From assembly GCA_027492275.1 (NCBI GenBank), contig JAPUFC010000065.1, positions 1 through 64,000 of the forward strand: a stretch of DNA of 64,000 bases, given 5' to 3'. The notes under the pieces are model-generated. The model saw only the letters and a list, made by a program, of their open reading frames with translations, made no database searches and was not told the origin of the DNA. The position numbers and the translations under genes were made by a program. This stretch comes from Mesorhizobium sp. (GTDB lineage: Bacteria > Pseudomonadota > Alphaproteobacteria > Rhizobiales > Rhizobiaceae). This document shows, one piece after another, positions 35,824 through 45,056 of the stretch. Position 1 is the first letter of the stretch, and every line of letters begins with the position of its first letter.

Positions 35824-37336
35824 GCGCCGCCTCCCGGTGCCCCGCCATCAACTCGCCCAAGTCGCGCAACGAGCGCTCGCCGCGCGCCGAGGGCAGCGAC
35901 AGCCTGCCCTTCGAGACGACCACGACGCGATCGGACAGAGCGAGGATCTCCTCGAGGTCCTCCGAAATCAGCAGGATCGCCGCGCCGCGCGCCCGCGCCT
36001 CCAGCAGCCGGCCGTGCACATAGGCGACGGCGCCGACGTCCAGCCCGCGCGTCGGCTGGTTGGCGAGGATGATGACCGGATCGGGGTCCAGCGCGCGGCC
36101 GAGGATCAGCTTCTGCATGTTGCCGCCCGACAGCAGGCGGATGCGGGCGTCGGGCGACGGGCACTTCACGTCGTAGTCGCGGATCAGCGCTTCCGCGAAG
36201 CGCCTCGCCGCGCGCCAGTCGAGGAAGCCGGCGCGGGAAAAGCGCGGCGAGCGGTAACGCTCGGCGATCACGTTCTCGGCCACGCTCATGTCGCCGATCG
36301 TGCCGACCGCGTGCCGGTCCTCCGGGATGCGGGCGATGCCGGCCTTCAGCGCCGTGGCCGGCGACCATTTGGCGAACGCCCTGCCCTGCACCTCGAAGCA
36401 GCCGGACAGCGGCGCCTCCATGCCGGACAGCAGGCCGGCCAGCGCCGCCTGGCCGTTGCCCGACACGCCGGCCAGCCCGGTGATCTCGCCGCTGTGCAGG
36501 GAAAGCGTGACGCCGTCGAGCGGCGTGGCGTTGCCGCGCCGCGCCGTCGTGACGTCTTCCAGCACCAGCAGCGCCGGCCCGGCGACGGCGGGCGGGACGG
36601 GCGGGGAGACGACCTCCTGCCCGACCATCAGCGCCGCGAGCTCGGCGCGCGTCGCGCCGGCCGTGGCGCGCGCGCCGGCCAATCTGCCCTGGCGCAGCAC
36701 CAGAACGCGGTCGCTGACCGCCATCACCTCGGCCAGCTTGTGCGAGATGAAGATGATGGAGAGGCCCTCGGCCACCAGCAGCTTGAGCGTGCGGAACAGC
36801 GCTTCTGTCTCGGCCGGCGTGAGCACGGCCGTCGGTTCGTCCAGGATCAGAACCCTTGCATCGCGGTAGAGCGCCTTGAGGATTTCGACGCGCTGGCGTT
36901 CGCCCACCGACAGCGTCGCGACCGTCGCGGCCGGATCGACCGACAGTCCGAAACTGTCCGACAGCTCGCGGATGCGGGCAAGCGCGGCTTTCCGGTCCAG
37001 TTTTGGCCGCAACAGCCCTTGCGTCCCGAGCGCGATGTTCTCCAGCACGGTCATGTTGTCGGCAAGGGTAAAATGCTGGTGCACCATGCCGATGCCGGCT
37101 TCCAGCGCGGCGCGCGGCTGGCCGGGCGGCAATGGGCGTCCGAACGCCTCGACGGTTCCCTCGTCGGCGACGTAGTGGCCGAACAGGATGTTCATCAGCG
37201 TCGTCTTGCCGGCGCCGTTCTCGCCCAGCAGCGCCACCACCTCGCCGCGCCCGAGCTCGAACGAGATCGAATCGTTCGCCGTCAGCGGGCCGAAGCGCTT
37301 GGTGATGTTTTCCAGAATGAGGACAGGGGAAGGCAT
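35813..37336 (-). CDS. Nucleoside ABC transporter ATP-binding protein (NupO/YufO-like, two NBDs)
   Basis: The 507-residue protein fuses two ABC ATPase domains. The first has Walker A LLGENGAGKTTLMNIL, signature LSVGERQRVEILKAL and Walker B VLILDEPTAVLT. The second is degenerate at Walker A (GLAGVSGNGQAALAGLL), as usual in this family, with the signature LLSGGNMQKLILGRAL. It powers nucleoside uptake at the cytoplasmic face. ATG 37336 is preceded by AGGAGG at ideal spacing; a GTG nine nt upstream is less likely. That ribosome-binding site lies within the left arm of an inverted repeat. Confidence 0.93.
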   Translation of the reverse strand: MPSPVLILENITKRFGPLTANDSISFELGRGEVVALLGENGAGKTTLMNILFGHYVADEGTVEAFGRPLPPGQPRAALEAGIGMVHQHFTLADNMTVLENIALGTQGLLRPKLDRKAALARIRELSDSFGLSVDPAATVATLSVGERQRVEILKALYRDARVLILDEPTAVLTPAETEALFRTLKLLVAEGLSIIFISHKLAEVMAVSDRVLVLRQGRLAGARATAGATRAELAALMVGQEVVSPPVPPAVAGPALLVLEDVTTARRGNATPLDGVTLSLHSGEITGLAGVSGNGQAALAGLLSGMEAPLSGCFEVQGRAFAKWSPATALKAGIARIPEDRHAVGTIGDMSVAENVIAERYRSPRFSRAGFLDWRAARRFAEALIRDYDVKCPSPDARIRLLSGGNMQKLILGRALDPDPVIILANQPTRGLDVGAVAYVHGRLLEARARGAAILLISEDLEEILALSDRVVVVSKGRLSLPSARGERSLRDLGELMAGHREAAHAP

Positions 37337-37470
37337 TACCCCCACCTCCTACCCCTCCCCTCAAGGGGGAGGGGTATTCCGAGACGCCGAGCCCTTCCGC
37401 ACGATGGTCGGGAGGCGCGACGTTGACGCCCCCCTCCCCCTTGAGGGGAGGGGTAAGGGGTGGGGGTATC
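37334..37470. repeat. Long inverted repeat between the binding-protein and ATPase genes
   Basis: The left arm (37334-37376: TACCCCCACC, TCCTACCCCTCCCCTCAAGG, GGGAGGGGTATT) and right arm (37428-37470: CCCCCTCCCCCTTGAGGGGA, GGGGTAAGGGGTGGGGGTAT) are near-perfect inverted copies of about 38 bp, flanking some 50 bp. The element belongs to a different sequence family from copies 1-3. The transcript would form a large hairpin after the binding-protein gene, and the left arm includes the ATPase ribosome-binding site. Confidence 0.8.
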
Positions 37471-37490
37471 ACAAGGTGCGGCCAAGCCGA

Positions 37491-38513
37491 TCAGCTCGAC
37501 TTCGGCTCGTTGTCGTTGATCTCGACAGTGAACGACCCGTCCTTGATCGCCTTCTCCTTCTCGGCGACCCTGGCCATGGCCTCGGCCGGCACCTTGCCCT
37601 CGAAGCTGCCGAGCGGCGCGATCGAGCAGCCGCCGGCCTTCATGAAAGAATAGACGCCGTAATCGGCGGCCTTGAAGGTGCCGGCCTTGACCTCGGCTAT
37701 CGCCTTGTCGAGCGTCGGCTCGAAATGCCACAGCGCCGAGGCCACAACCGTGTCCGGATAGTCGCTCTGCGTATCGATGACGTTGCCGATCGCCAGCACC
37801 TTGCGCTCCTTGGCCGCGTCCGAGACGCCGAAGCGCTCGGCGTAGAGCAGGTCCGCGCCGCCGTCGATCTGGGCGAAGGCGGTTTCCTTGGCCTTGGGCG
37901 GGTCGAACCACGAGCCGATGAAGGACACCTGGAACTTCGTGTCCGGCGCGGTTTCCTTCACGCCGGCCATGAAGGCGTTCATCAGCCGGTTGACCTCGGG
38001 AATCGGGAAGCCGCCGACCATGCCGATGTTCTTCGACTTCGTCATCGCGCCGGCGATGATGCCGGTCAGGTAGGACGCGTCCTGGATATAGTTGTCGAAG
38101 GGCGAGAAATTCGGCACGGCGTCGTCCGGCTTGAAGCTCGACCCCATCAGAAAGGCGACGTCCGGATAGTCCTTCGCAACCGCGCGGGCGGCGTCCTCGA
38201 CGCCAAAGACCTCGCCGAGGATCAGCTTGTTGCCGGCTTCCGCATATTCGCGCATGACGCGCTCGTAATCCGTATTGGAGACGTTCTCGGTCGCGGCGTA
38301 GTCGATGTCGCCGCGCTCCTTTGCCGCGTTGGCCGCCTTGTGGATGCGGCTCACCCACTGCTGCTCGAAAGGCACGGTGTAGACGGCCGCGACCTTCAGC
38401 TTCTCCTGCGCGAAGAGCGGCGCAGGCAGCGCCGCGGCTGCGGCGAGCGCGCCGCCCGCCCGAAGGAGACGGCGGCGGGAGAGCGGAAAGAGGGCGTGCG
38501 GGATGTTGGGCAT
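37491..38513 (-). CDS. BMP-family nucleoside-binding lipoprotein-like periplasmic protein
   Basis: The 340-residue protein has a signal sequence with a twin-arginine-like motif (SRRRLLRAGGALAAAAALPA, cleavage near LFAQ) and a BMP/PnrA fold. Blocks include KVAAVYTVPFEQQWVSRIHK, VAFLMGSSFKPDDAVPNFSP and KNIGMVGGFPIPEVNRLMNA. It captures nucleosides or related bases in the periplasm for the downstream permeases. It is the first gene of the operon and is followed by a large inverted repeat. ATG 38513 was preferred over upstream in-frame codons because it gives a normal signal peptide. Confidence 0.92.
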   Translation of the reverse strand: MPNIPHALFPLSRRRLLRAGGALAAAAALPAPLFAQEKLKVAAVYTVPFEQQWVSRIHKAANAAKERGDIDYAATENVSNTDYERVMREYAEAGNKLILGEVFGVEDAARAVAKDYPDVAFLMGSSFKPDDAVPNFSPFDNYIQDASYLTGIIAGAMTKSKNIGMVGGFPIPEVNRLMNAFMAGVKETAPDTKFQVSFIGSWFDPPKAKETAFAQIDGGADLLYAERFGVSDAAKERKVLAIGNVIDTQSDYPDTVVASALWHFEPTLDKAIAEVKAGTFKAADYGVYSFMKAGGCSIAPLGSFEGKVPAEAMARVAEKEKAIKDGSFTVEINDNEPKSS

Positions 38514-38562
38514 TGTTCGACCACCTCTGGCTGGATCAGGTCCGGGCCAGCCCCGGCCTGTT

Positions 38563-38578
38563 TTTATCGTTTGGTCAA
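38563..38578 (-). promoter_or_regulatory. Possible RutR-like operator upstream of the nucleoside operon
   Basis: Read toward the operon the sequence is TTGACCA-AA-CGATAAA. The left half is a perfect match to the half-site of the pyrimidine regulator RutR (TTGACCA-NN-TGGTCAA); the right half matches 4 of 7. It lies 50-65 nt upstream of the binding-protein start. The association with a deaminase makes it plausible, but one perfect half-site is weak evidence. Confidence 0.3.
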
Positions 38579-38654
38579 AGCTAGGCGAATTTTCGCACTG
38601 CGGCAATCCGCCAGAAGCGGTCGCGCCGCGCGCATTACCGGCCGTCACCGGCGG

Positions 38655-39830
38655 CTAGAGAAGCGCCGCCAGATCGCGCGCGACATCCTCCCAGCGCCGC
38701 AGCTTTTCCCACGCGGGGGGATGCGCCGCGAATTCGCCGGAGAGGGCGCGGCGCACCGCCGTCTCCAGCGCAGCCGCATCCCGCGGATCGAAGAGCGCCA
38801 CATGCCCGCCGCCGGCCTCGGGCAGGCCGCCGGCGTCGGCGCCGAGGCAGGGCTTGCCCATCCACAGGCTTTCGCCGGCGGGCAGGCTCCAGCCCTCGTG
38901 CTGGCCAGGCAGGACCGTGAAATCGCAGTGGCGGTAGAGCTCGGCCAGCTCCGCATCGTTCGCCCTACGCAGCAGCGCGACCTTCCGCGTCCAGCCGCCG
39001 CCGGCTGCCAGCAGGTCGCCGATACGCCCGCCATCCTCGACCGCGCCGGCCAGCACCAGAACCGGCAGCGCATCGCCGGCCTCGGCGTGCAGGGCCCGCC
39101 ACAGCCGCACCAGCGCCATCTGGTTCTTGCGCGCCGACAGCGCGCCGACCGACAGCACGGTGCGCTGCCCGCGCAGGCGGCCGATCGCCGGACGCAGCTC
39201 GCCGTCCGGCGCGCGGAACTCGTGGGCCGGCGGCAGCAGGCGGACATGCGCCTTCATGCCGCGTCCGCGTGCATAGGTCTCCAGCGCGTCGGCGACGAAG
39301 GCGGAGGCGCACAGGAACAGGTCGCCGAGGTCCAGCCCGCGCTCCAGCCAGCGGCGGAAAAGCTGATGGTCCTCCGCGATGCCCGGCGCCAGTTCGGGAT
39401 GCAGGACCGGCGTCAGGTCGTGGCAGAACCAGGCCACGCGCGGGCCGCCGGGATGGCGATGCCGGAGCAGGCGGTTGCGCCGCGCGCCGATCCAGCCGGC
39501 GCCGAGCACGAGCAGAAGGTCGGCGGAACGCGGCCGGACGGCGCGGCGCAGATCCGGCAGCGCGCGAAGCCGCTTGAGCAGCCCGTCGCGACCTGCGCCC
39601 ACGCGCCGCAGATAGGCCGTGTCGCGCTCGACGAGGCGATCGAGGTCGATCCCGACATAGCGTTTCCACAGGCGCGAATAGACCATGGGAACGGCGTCGG
39701 CGGACAGGCCGCGCGCGGCCAGGGCGCTTTCCAGCGCCACGCGCTGCGGCCCCTGCGGATGGCCGTGCGCCAAAAGGGCGGCGACCACGTCGCCAAGATC
39801 GAAGAGCAATCGTCCCTTGCTCGCGCCCAT
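38655..39830 (-). CDS. Glycosyltransferase, family 4/GT-B type
   Basis: The 391-residue protein starts MGASKGRLLFDLGDVVAALL. Its C-terminal half has a GT-B fold with VLSVGALSARKNQMALVRLW and the EX7E-type motif in GQHEGWSLPAGESLWMGKPC. Such enzymes transfer sugars from nucleotide donors to polysaccharide or lipid acceptors in the cytosol. The N-terminal half is Arg- and Leu-rich and poorly conserved to my eye. The frame runs on upstream to 40253, but that part is antisense to the exporter gene and is rejected. No neighbouring genes indicate the glycan. Confidence 0.85.
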   Translation of the reverse strand: MGASKGRLLFDLGDVVAALLAHGHPQGPQRVALESALAARGLSADAVPMVYSRLWKRYVGIDLDRLVERDTAYLRRVGAGRDGLLKRLRALPDLRRAVRPRSADLLLVLGAGWIGARRNRLLRHRHPGGPRVAWFCHDLTPVLHPELAPGIAEDHQLFRRWLERGLDLGDLFLCASAFVADALETYARGRGMKAHVRLLPPAHEFRAPDGELRPAIGRLRGQRTVLSVGALSARKNQMALVRLWRALHAEAGDALPVLVLAGAVEDGGRIGDLLAAGGGWTRKVALLRRANDAELAELYRHCDFTVLPGQHEGWSLPAGESLWMGKPCLGADAGGLPEAGGGHVALFDPRDAAALETAVRRALSGEFAAHPPAWEKLRRWEDVARDLAALL

Positions 39831-40002
39831 ATCCCCGGCCCGGTTCGTCTTCGCCTCGAAGCCTATAGCCGCTGCCCTTGCGCGACGCCAACGGCAAACA
39901 GCCGGCCTTGGGCGCCGCTTTCCGCGCCGCTGGGGGCGGTGACTTGCACGCCGCCTTCCTATATACGCGCCGCATCGCGCGCAGCCGCACCGGAACCGAC
40001 GT

Positions 40003-41760
40003 TTGTTCAGATTCTTTCGCTCATCGGCCAACCAGAAGCTCGTCGCCCGGCTCCTCAGGGAGTCGTTCCGCCAGCATTCGCTGCAATACGCCTTCGCCAT
40101 CGCCGCCATGCTGGTGGTGGCCTCCACGACCGGCCTCAGCGCCTGGATCATGCGCGACGTCACCGACCAGTTCGTCTCGGCGACGAGCCTCACCGCCATC
40201 TCCTGGATCGCCGCGGGCGTCGCCACCATCTTCATCGTCAAGGGCTTCGCCACCTATCTGCAGGGCCTGCTGCTCAGCCGCGCCGGCAACGCGATCATCG
40301 CCGAGCGCCAGCGCCGCCTCTACGACCGCGTGCTCAGCCACGGCATCGAGTTCTACCAGTCCTATTCGTCCTCCGACCTCATCACGCGGCTGACGCAGAG
40401 CGCCAACGCGGCGCGCAACGTTGTCGACCTTCTGGTCACCTCCTATGTGCGCGACCTGTTCACGCTGATCGCGCTGGTGGTGGTGATGATCGTGCAGCAG
40501 CCGGCCATGTCGCTGGTGGCGGCGGTCTTCGGCCCGGCGGCGATCTTCGGCGTCAACCGGCTGCTCAAGAAGGCCAAGCGCATCATGGAGCTGGAGTTCC
40601 TGACCATCGCGCAGATCGTGCAGGTGATGCAGGAGACCGTGTTCGGGGCGCGCGTCGTCAAGTCCTACAATCTCGAGGACACGATGCGCACGCGCATGTA
40701 CCGCGCCATCGGCGACGTGCAGCGGCAGGCCAACTCGATCGCCATGCTGGAATCGGCCACCAGCCCGATCATGGAGACGCTGGCGGGCCTGGCCATCGCC
40801 GCCGTCATCATGGTCAGCGGCTATCTGGTGGTCGAGCACGGCCAGACGCCGGGCTCCGTCATGTCCTTCATCACCGCGCTGCTGCTGGCCTACGAGCCAG
40901 CCAAGCGTCTGGCCAAGACGCGCGTGCAGCTCGAGAAGGGCATGATCGGCGTGCGCATGATGTACGAGCTGACCGACCGGCCGCTGACCATGGAGGAGGC
41001 GCCGGACGCCGGGCCACTGGCGGCGGGCGCGGGCGAAATCCGCTTCGATCGCGTCACCTTCTCCTACCGCGACGGGCTGCCGGTCATCGACGGGCTCGAT
41101 CTCGTCTTCCCGGCGGGCCGCATGACGGCGCTGGTCGGCGCGTCGGGCGGCGGCAAGTCAACCGTCATGAACCTCATCATGCGGCTCTACGACCCCGACA
41201 GCGGGCGGGTGCTGATCGACGGGCAGGACATCAGGCAGGTGACGCTCAACTCGCTGCGGCAGCGCATCGCCTATGTCAGCCAGGACACGTTCCTGTTCGC
41301 CGGCACCGTGCTGCACAACATCCGCCTCGGCCGGCAGGACGCATCCGACGACGACGTGATCGCCGCCGCCAAGGCCGCCAACGCGCATGATTTCATCATG
41401 GCCCTGCCGGAGGGCTATCAGACCATCCTGGGCGAGAACGGCGCGACGCTGTCCGGTGGCCAGCGCCAGCGCCTGTCGATCGCCCGCGCCATGCTGCGCG
41501 ACGCGCAGATCCTGCTGCTCGACGAGGCGACCAGCGCGCTCGACGCCGAATCGGAGGCGCTGTTCCGCGACGCGCTGGACCATCTGCGGGTCGGGCGCAC
41601 CACCATCGTCATCGCGCACCGCCTGTCGACGGTCCACCAGGCCGACGCCATCATCGTCATGGAGGCCGGGCGCGCCGTCGAGCAGGGCTCGCATGCGGCA
41701 TTGCTGAAGGTTGCCAACGGCCCCTATCGCAGGCTCTATGAGCACCAGCTCATCCCCTGA
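40003..41760 (+). CDS. MsbA-like ABC exporter (fused permease and ATPase)
   Basis: The 585-residue half-transporter has an N-terminal six-helix membrane domain (about 20-320) and an ATPase domain. The latter shows Walker A GASGGGKSTVMNLIM (near 380), signature LSGGQRQRLSIARAML (near 483) and Walker B ILLLDEATSALDAESE. Homodimers of this type flip lipid-linked substrates such as lipid A across the inner membrane. The start is a TTG at 40003; the next in-frame ATG would cut into the first membrane helix. The dipeptidase gene begins within its last codons. Confidence 0.9.
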   Translation: MFRFFRSSANQKLVARLLRESFRQHSLQYAFAIAAMLVVASTTGLSAWIMRDVTDQFVSATSLTAISWIAAGVATIFIVKGFATYLQGLLLSRAGNAIIAERQRRLYDRVLSHGIEFYQSYSSSDLITRLTQSANAARNVVDLLVTSYVRDLFTLIALVVVMIVQQPAMSLVAAVFGPAAIFGVNRLLKKAKRIMELEFLTIAQIVQVMQETVFGARVVKSYNLEDTMRTRMYRAIGDVQRQANSIAMLESATSPIMETLAGLAIAAVIMVSGYLVVEHGQTPGSVMSFITALLLAYEPAKRLAKTRVQLEKGMIGVRMMYELTDRPLTMEEAPDAGPLAAGAGEIRFDRVTFSYRDGLPVIDGLDLVFPAGRMTALVGASGGGKSTVMNLIMRLYDPDSGRVLIDGQDIRQVTLNSLRQRIAYVSQDTFLFAGTVLHNIRLGRQDASDDDVIAAAKAANAHDFIMALPEGYQTILGENGATLSGGQRQRLSIARAMLRDAQILLLDEATSALDAESEALFRDALDHLRVGRTTIVIAHRLSTVHQADAIIVMEAGRAVEQGSHAALLKVANGPYRRLYEHQLIP

Positions 41761-42823
41761 GCGCGGAGTCAGCCAGCCCCCGATGCAGCCTGTTTTCGAC
41801 GGCCACAACGACGTTCTCTACGCGCTCTGGAAAGAGGCCGCGCGCGGCGAGGACATCGAAACCTTTTTCCTCACCGGCGAGCGGTCCGTTTCGCTGCCGC
41901 CGGCCGATCGTCCTTTCGATCACATCGACCTGCCGCGCGCCAGAAAGGGCGGCCTGGCCGGCGGGTTCTGCGCCATCTTCGTGCTGCCGGCGGGGGCCCG
42001 GCTCATGGATGAGCTGACGCGCGAGCAGGCGCTGCCCATCGCCCGTGACATGGCAGGCATCGCAAAGCGCATCGAGAAGGCGGGCGGCTGGACGTTGTGT
42101 ACCAGCGTCTCCGATATCCGCGCGGCGATGGCTGCAGAAACCTTCGCCGCCGTTCTTCACATGGAAGGATGCGAGGCCATCGGCCCGGATATTGACGGTC
42201 TGGCGGAATTTTACGCCGCCGGCCTGCGTTCGCTCGGGCCACTCTGGTCCCGGCGCAACGTCTTCGGCCATGGTGCGCCGCTGCGCAACGTGGCCGACCC
42301 CGATTGCGGGCCGGGCCTGACCGATGCCGGCAAGGCGCTGGTGCGGGCCTGCGACCGCATGGGCATTTTGGTCGACACCGCGCATCTGACCGAGAAGGGC
42401 TTTTGGGACGTCGCGGAGGTGAGCGGCAAACCGCTGGTCGCCACCCATTCCAACGCGCATGCAGTGACGCAGGTGGCGCGCAACCTGACCGACCGGCAGC
42501 TCGACGCCATCCGCGAGCGACGGGGCGTCGTCGGGCTCAACTTCGCCGTGACCATGATCGGCGCGGGCGGGCAGGAGGGCACGAACGTGCCGGTGGAGAG
42601 CCTGGTGCGGCACCTCGACCACATGGTGGCGCGGGTCGGCATCGACGGGGTGGCGCTGGGCTCGGATTTCAACGGCGCGCGCATTCCCGACGCGATCGGC
42701 GACGCGGCCGGCCTGCCGGTGCTGGTCGAAGCCTTGACGAAGCGCTACGGCCCGTCCGATCTGGAGAAGCTCTGCCGGGAAAACTGGCTGCGCGTGCTGG
42801 GCGAGACCTGGGGCGAGGCCTGA
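41738..42823 (+). CDS. Membrane dipeptidase (peptidase M19)
   Basis: The 361-residue zinc enzyme belongs to the renal-dipeptidase family. Metal ligands are visible in FDGHNDVLYALWKEA (HxD), VLHMEGCEAIG (bridging Glu), VATHSNAHAVTQVARNLTDR (two His) and GSDFNGARIPD (Asp). These enzymes hydrolyse dipeptides, including those with D-residues. ATG 41738 overlaps the exporter end by 23 nt and suggests coupling; an alternative ATG at 41783 would give a shorter N-terminus just before the first metal motif. Confidence 0.92.
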   Translation: MSTSSSPERGVSQPPMQPVFDGHNDVLYALWKEAARGEDIETFFLTGERSVSLPPADRPFDHIDLPRARKGGLAGGFCAIFVLPAGARLMDELTREQALPIARDMAGIAKRIEKAGGWTLCTSVSDIRAAMAAETFAAVLHMEGCEAIGPDIDGLAEFYAAGLRSLGPLWSRRNVFGHGAPLRNVADPDCGPGLTDAGKALVRACDRMGILVDTAHLTEKGFWDVAEVSGKPLVATHSNAHAVTQVARNLTDRQLDAIRERRGVVGLNFAVTMIGAGGQEGTNVPVESLVRHLDHMVARVGIDGVALGSDFNGARIPDAIGDAAGLPVLVEALTKRYGPSDLEKLCRENWLRVLGETWGEA

Positions 42824-42881
42824 CGCCATCGAACGTTTCCGCCGCTGGCGCGTTGCATGGCGACAGCAGGAGACCCTATCG

Positions 42882-43133
42882 ATGTCCAAGGTGACCTACA
42901 CGATCGTCGAGCACGATGGAGGCTGGGCGTACAAGATGGGCGAGACGTTCTCGGAAACGTTCCCCTCGCACGGCGAGGCGCTGGCCGCCGCCACGGAGGC
43001 CGCCGCCGAGCAGCAGGTCGCCGGGCGGACCGAGCATATCGAATACGAGGACCGCGACGGAAGCTGGCGCGAGGAGGCCGCCATGGGAGACGACCGCCCC
43101 GAGGCCGAGGTCGAGGATGAGGACGGGGCCTGA
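42882..43133 (+). CDS. Small DUF2188-like protein
   Basis: The 83-residue protein starts MSKVTYTIVEHDGGWAYKMG and continues SETFPSHGEALAAATEAAAE, a strand-strand-helix pattern typical of DUF2188 proteins. The tail is very acidic (DDRPEAEVEDEDGA). Function is unknown. It follows the dipeptidase by 58 nt and is convergent with the DrrB-like gene, from which it is separated by 3 nt. Confidence 0.75.
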   Translation: MSKVTYTIVEHDGGWAYKMGETFSETFPSHGEALAAATEAAAEQQVAGRTEHIEYEDRDGSWREEAAMGDDRPEAEVEDEDGA

Positions 43134-43136
43134 GCG

Positions 43137-43946
43137 CTATTCGCGCCTCAGATACAGCCAGAGTGTCACCGGGGCGAGCATCGCCGTCAGCACGGCCGGC
43201 GCGATCAGCGCCACGAGGATCGCCCCGGCGTCGGCCTGCCCGGCCATCAGCCCGCGTATCGCCGAGGCCATCAGCGACACCGGGTTGACGTGGACGAAGG
43301 CGCGCAGCCAGTCGGGCATCGTGGCCGGATCGACCATGATGTTGGAGGCGAAGACCAGCGGGAACATCACCGTGAAGCCGAGCGTCATCACCGTCATCGG
43401 CGTGCGGATCAGAAGGCCGAGCACGATGAAGATCCAGCCCATGCCGAAGCCGATGGCGACCAGCATGGCGAAGGCGCCGAGTACGCCGAGTATGCCGCCC
43501 TCCGGGCGGTAGCCGAGGATCAGCCCGATGGTCAGGATGATGGTGGCGGCGATCAGGTGGCGCAGGATATCTCCCGCCATCAGCCCGGCGAAGGGCGCGA
43601 GCGACCAGATCGGCAGCGAGCGGAAGCGGTCGAACAGGCCCTTGCCGAGGTCGGTCGACAGGCCCATGCCCGAATAGACGGCGTTGAACACGACGGTCTG
43701 CACGAGGATGCCCGGCAGGAAGAACTGAAGGTACTCCGCCGGCGAGCCGGCCAGCGCGCCGCCGAACACGAAGGTGAACAGCAGCGTGAACATGATCGGC
43801 GTCATGACCAGGTCGAAGAGCTGCTCGGGCACGTGGCGGAACTTCAGCACCGCGCGCCAGCCAAAGGCCAGCGCGTTGGACAGCGCCGAGGGGCTCGGCG
43901 GGCGCGCGGCCATGGGAAGTGTCCTGCGCATCGCCGCGTCGCTCAT
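43137..43946 (-). CDS. ABC-2 type transporter permease (DrrB-like)
   Basis: The 269-residue protein has six hydrophobic segments and the ABC2 membrane pattern (VPEQLFDLVMTPIMFTLLFT, then FVFGGALAGSPAEYLQFFLP). It pairs with the ATPase whose stop codon overlaps its ATG by 4 nt. Such pairs export drugs, antibiotics or lipids. The substrate is not evident. Confidence 0.9.
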   Translation of the reverse strand: MSDAAMRRTLPMAARPPSPSALSNALAFGWRAVLKFRHVPEQLFDLVMTPIMFTLLFTFVFGGALAGSPAEYLQFFLPGILVQTVVFNAVYSGMGLSTDLGKGLFDRFRSLPIWSLAPFAGLMAGDILRHLIAATIILTIGLILGYRPEGGILGVLGAFAMLVAIGFGMGWIFIVLGLLIRTPMTVMTLGFTVMFPLVFASNIMVDPATMPDWLRAFVHVNPVSLMASAIRGLMAGQADAGAILVALIAPAVLTAMLAPVTLWLYLRRE

Positions 43947-44935
43947 GATTTTTGCCCCTCGCCGGCCGGCCGGCCCGTGAGCGCGAAGAAGACCTCGTCG
44001 AGGCTCGGCTGGCCCATGGAGAAATCGGACGGCTCGATGCCGGCAGTCACCAGCGCCGCGATCGCCGCATTGGCCGCGCCCGCCGTGCCGGCCGGCACGG
44101 AAAGCGCGCCCCCTTCGGCGCTGCGCTGGGCGGGATGGCCGAGGCTGCGTTCGAGGATGGCGGAGGCCTCGTCCATCCGGCCGGGATCGGCCAGCGCGAC
44201 ATGCAGCACCGCGGAAGCGGTCGCGGCCTTGAGCTCGCGGCTGCTGCCCTCGGCGATCTTGCGGCCGTGATCGATGACGGCGATGCGCTCGGCGAGCTGG
44301 TCGGCCTCCTCCAGATACTGCGTGGTGAGCAGGATGGTGACGCCGGAGCCGGCGAGGTCGCGGATCATCGCCCACACCTCCTTGCGCGCCTTGGGGTCGA
44401 GCCCGGTGGTCGGCTCGTCGAGGAACAGCACGCCCGGCGTGACGACCAGCGAGGCGGCGATGTCGAGACGGCGGCGCATGCCGCCGGAATAGTCCTTCAC
44501 CTGCTTCGTGGCCGCGTCCGACAGGTCGAAGGCGGCCAGAAGGTCGTCGGCGCGCGCCTTCGCGGCGCGGCCGCGAAAGCCCCACAGACGGGCGAGCAGC
44601 ATGAGGTTCTCGCGTCCGGTCAGGTCCTCGTCCAGAGAGGCGAACTGCCCGGTCATGGCGATGGAGGCACGGACCTCGCGTGGCGAGCCAAGCAGATCGT
44701 GGCCCATGACGGTGGCCGAGCCGGCGTCGGGCCTGGCCAGCGTAGCCAGCATGCGCATCAGCGTCGTCTTGCCCGCGCCGTTGGGGCCGAGGATCGCGAA
44801 GATCACGCCGCGCGGCACGTCGAGGTCGATGCCGTCAACGGCCCGCAGCGCGCCGAAGCTTTTGACCAGCCCGCGCGCGACGATGGCAGGGGCGCCTGCA
44901 TCTCTTCCGTGTCCTTCCCGCGTCTCCCCAAGCAT
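43943..44935 (-). CDS. Daunorubicin-resistance-type ABC transporter ATPase (DrrA-like)
   Basis: The 330-residue ATPase has Walker A LGPNGAGKTTLMRMLATL, signature YSGGMRRRLDIAASL and Walker B LFLDEPTTGLDPKARK. A C-terminal extension after about residue 230 ends QPSLDEVFFALTGRPAGEG, as in DrrA proteins. With the following permease it forms an ATP-driven exporter. The two genes overlap by 4 nt and form a stand-alone operon. Confidence 0.92.
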   Translation of the reverse strand: MLGETREGHGRDAGAPAIVARGLVKSFGALRAVDGIDLDVPRGVIFAILGPNGAGKTTLMRMLATLARPDAGSATVMGHDLLGSPREVRASIAMTGQFASLDEDLTGRENLMLLARLWGFRGRAAKARADDLLAAFDLSDAATKQVKDYSGGMRRRLDIAASLVVTPGVLFLDEPTTGLDPKARKEVWAMIRDLAGSGVTILLTTQYLEEADQLAERIAVIDHGRKIAEGSSRELKAATASAVLHVALADPGRMDEASAILERSLGHPAQRSAEGGALSVPAGTAGAANAAIAALVTAGIEPSDFSMGQPSLDEVFFALTGRPAGEGQKS

Positions 44936-45056
44936 AGCTCAACCTATGGAAGCATCGAATCGAGCGACGCCTATAGCAGCTTCATGACGGCGGAAAAACG
45001 GCGCAGCTACGCCGGCCGACGATTTGCGGCCGCGCTTGTGCCAGCGAGGGTTGCGC

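Noticed and set aside
38531-38560. Hairpin in the nucleoside operon leader as a riboswitch
   Set aside because: The leader is too short and the fold too simple for a known purine or other riboswitch.
38655-40253. Extended 532-residue version of the glycosyltransferase
   Set aside because: The extra N-terminal part is antisense to the MsbA-like gene and its promoter region; ATG 39830 gives a normal family start.
37188-41390. A 1400-codon open frame on the + strand
   Set aside because: It is antisense to the nucleoside operon and glycosyltransferase, is Arg/Gly/Asp-rich with no family pattern, and overlaps the well-supported exporter in another frame. It is a GC-rich shadow.
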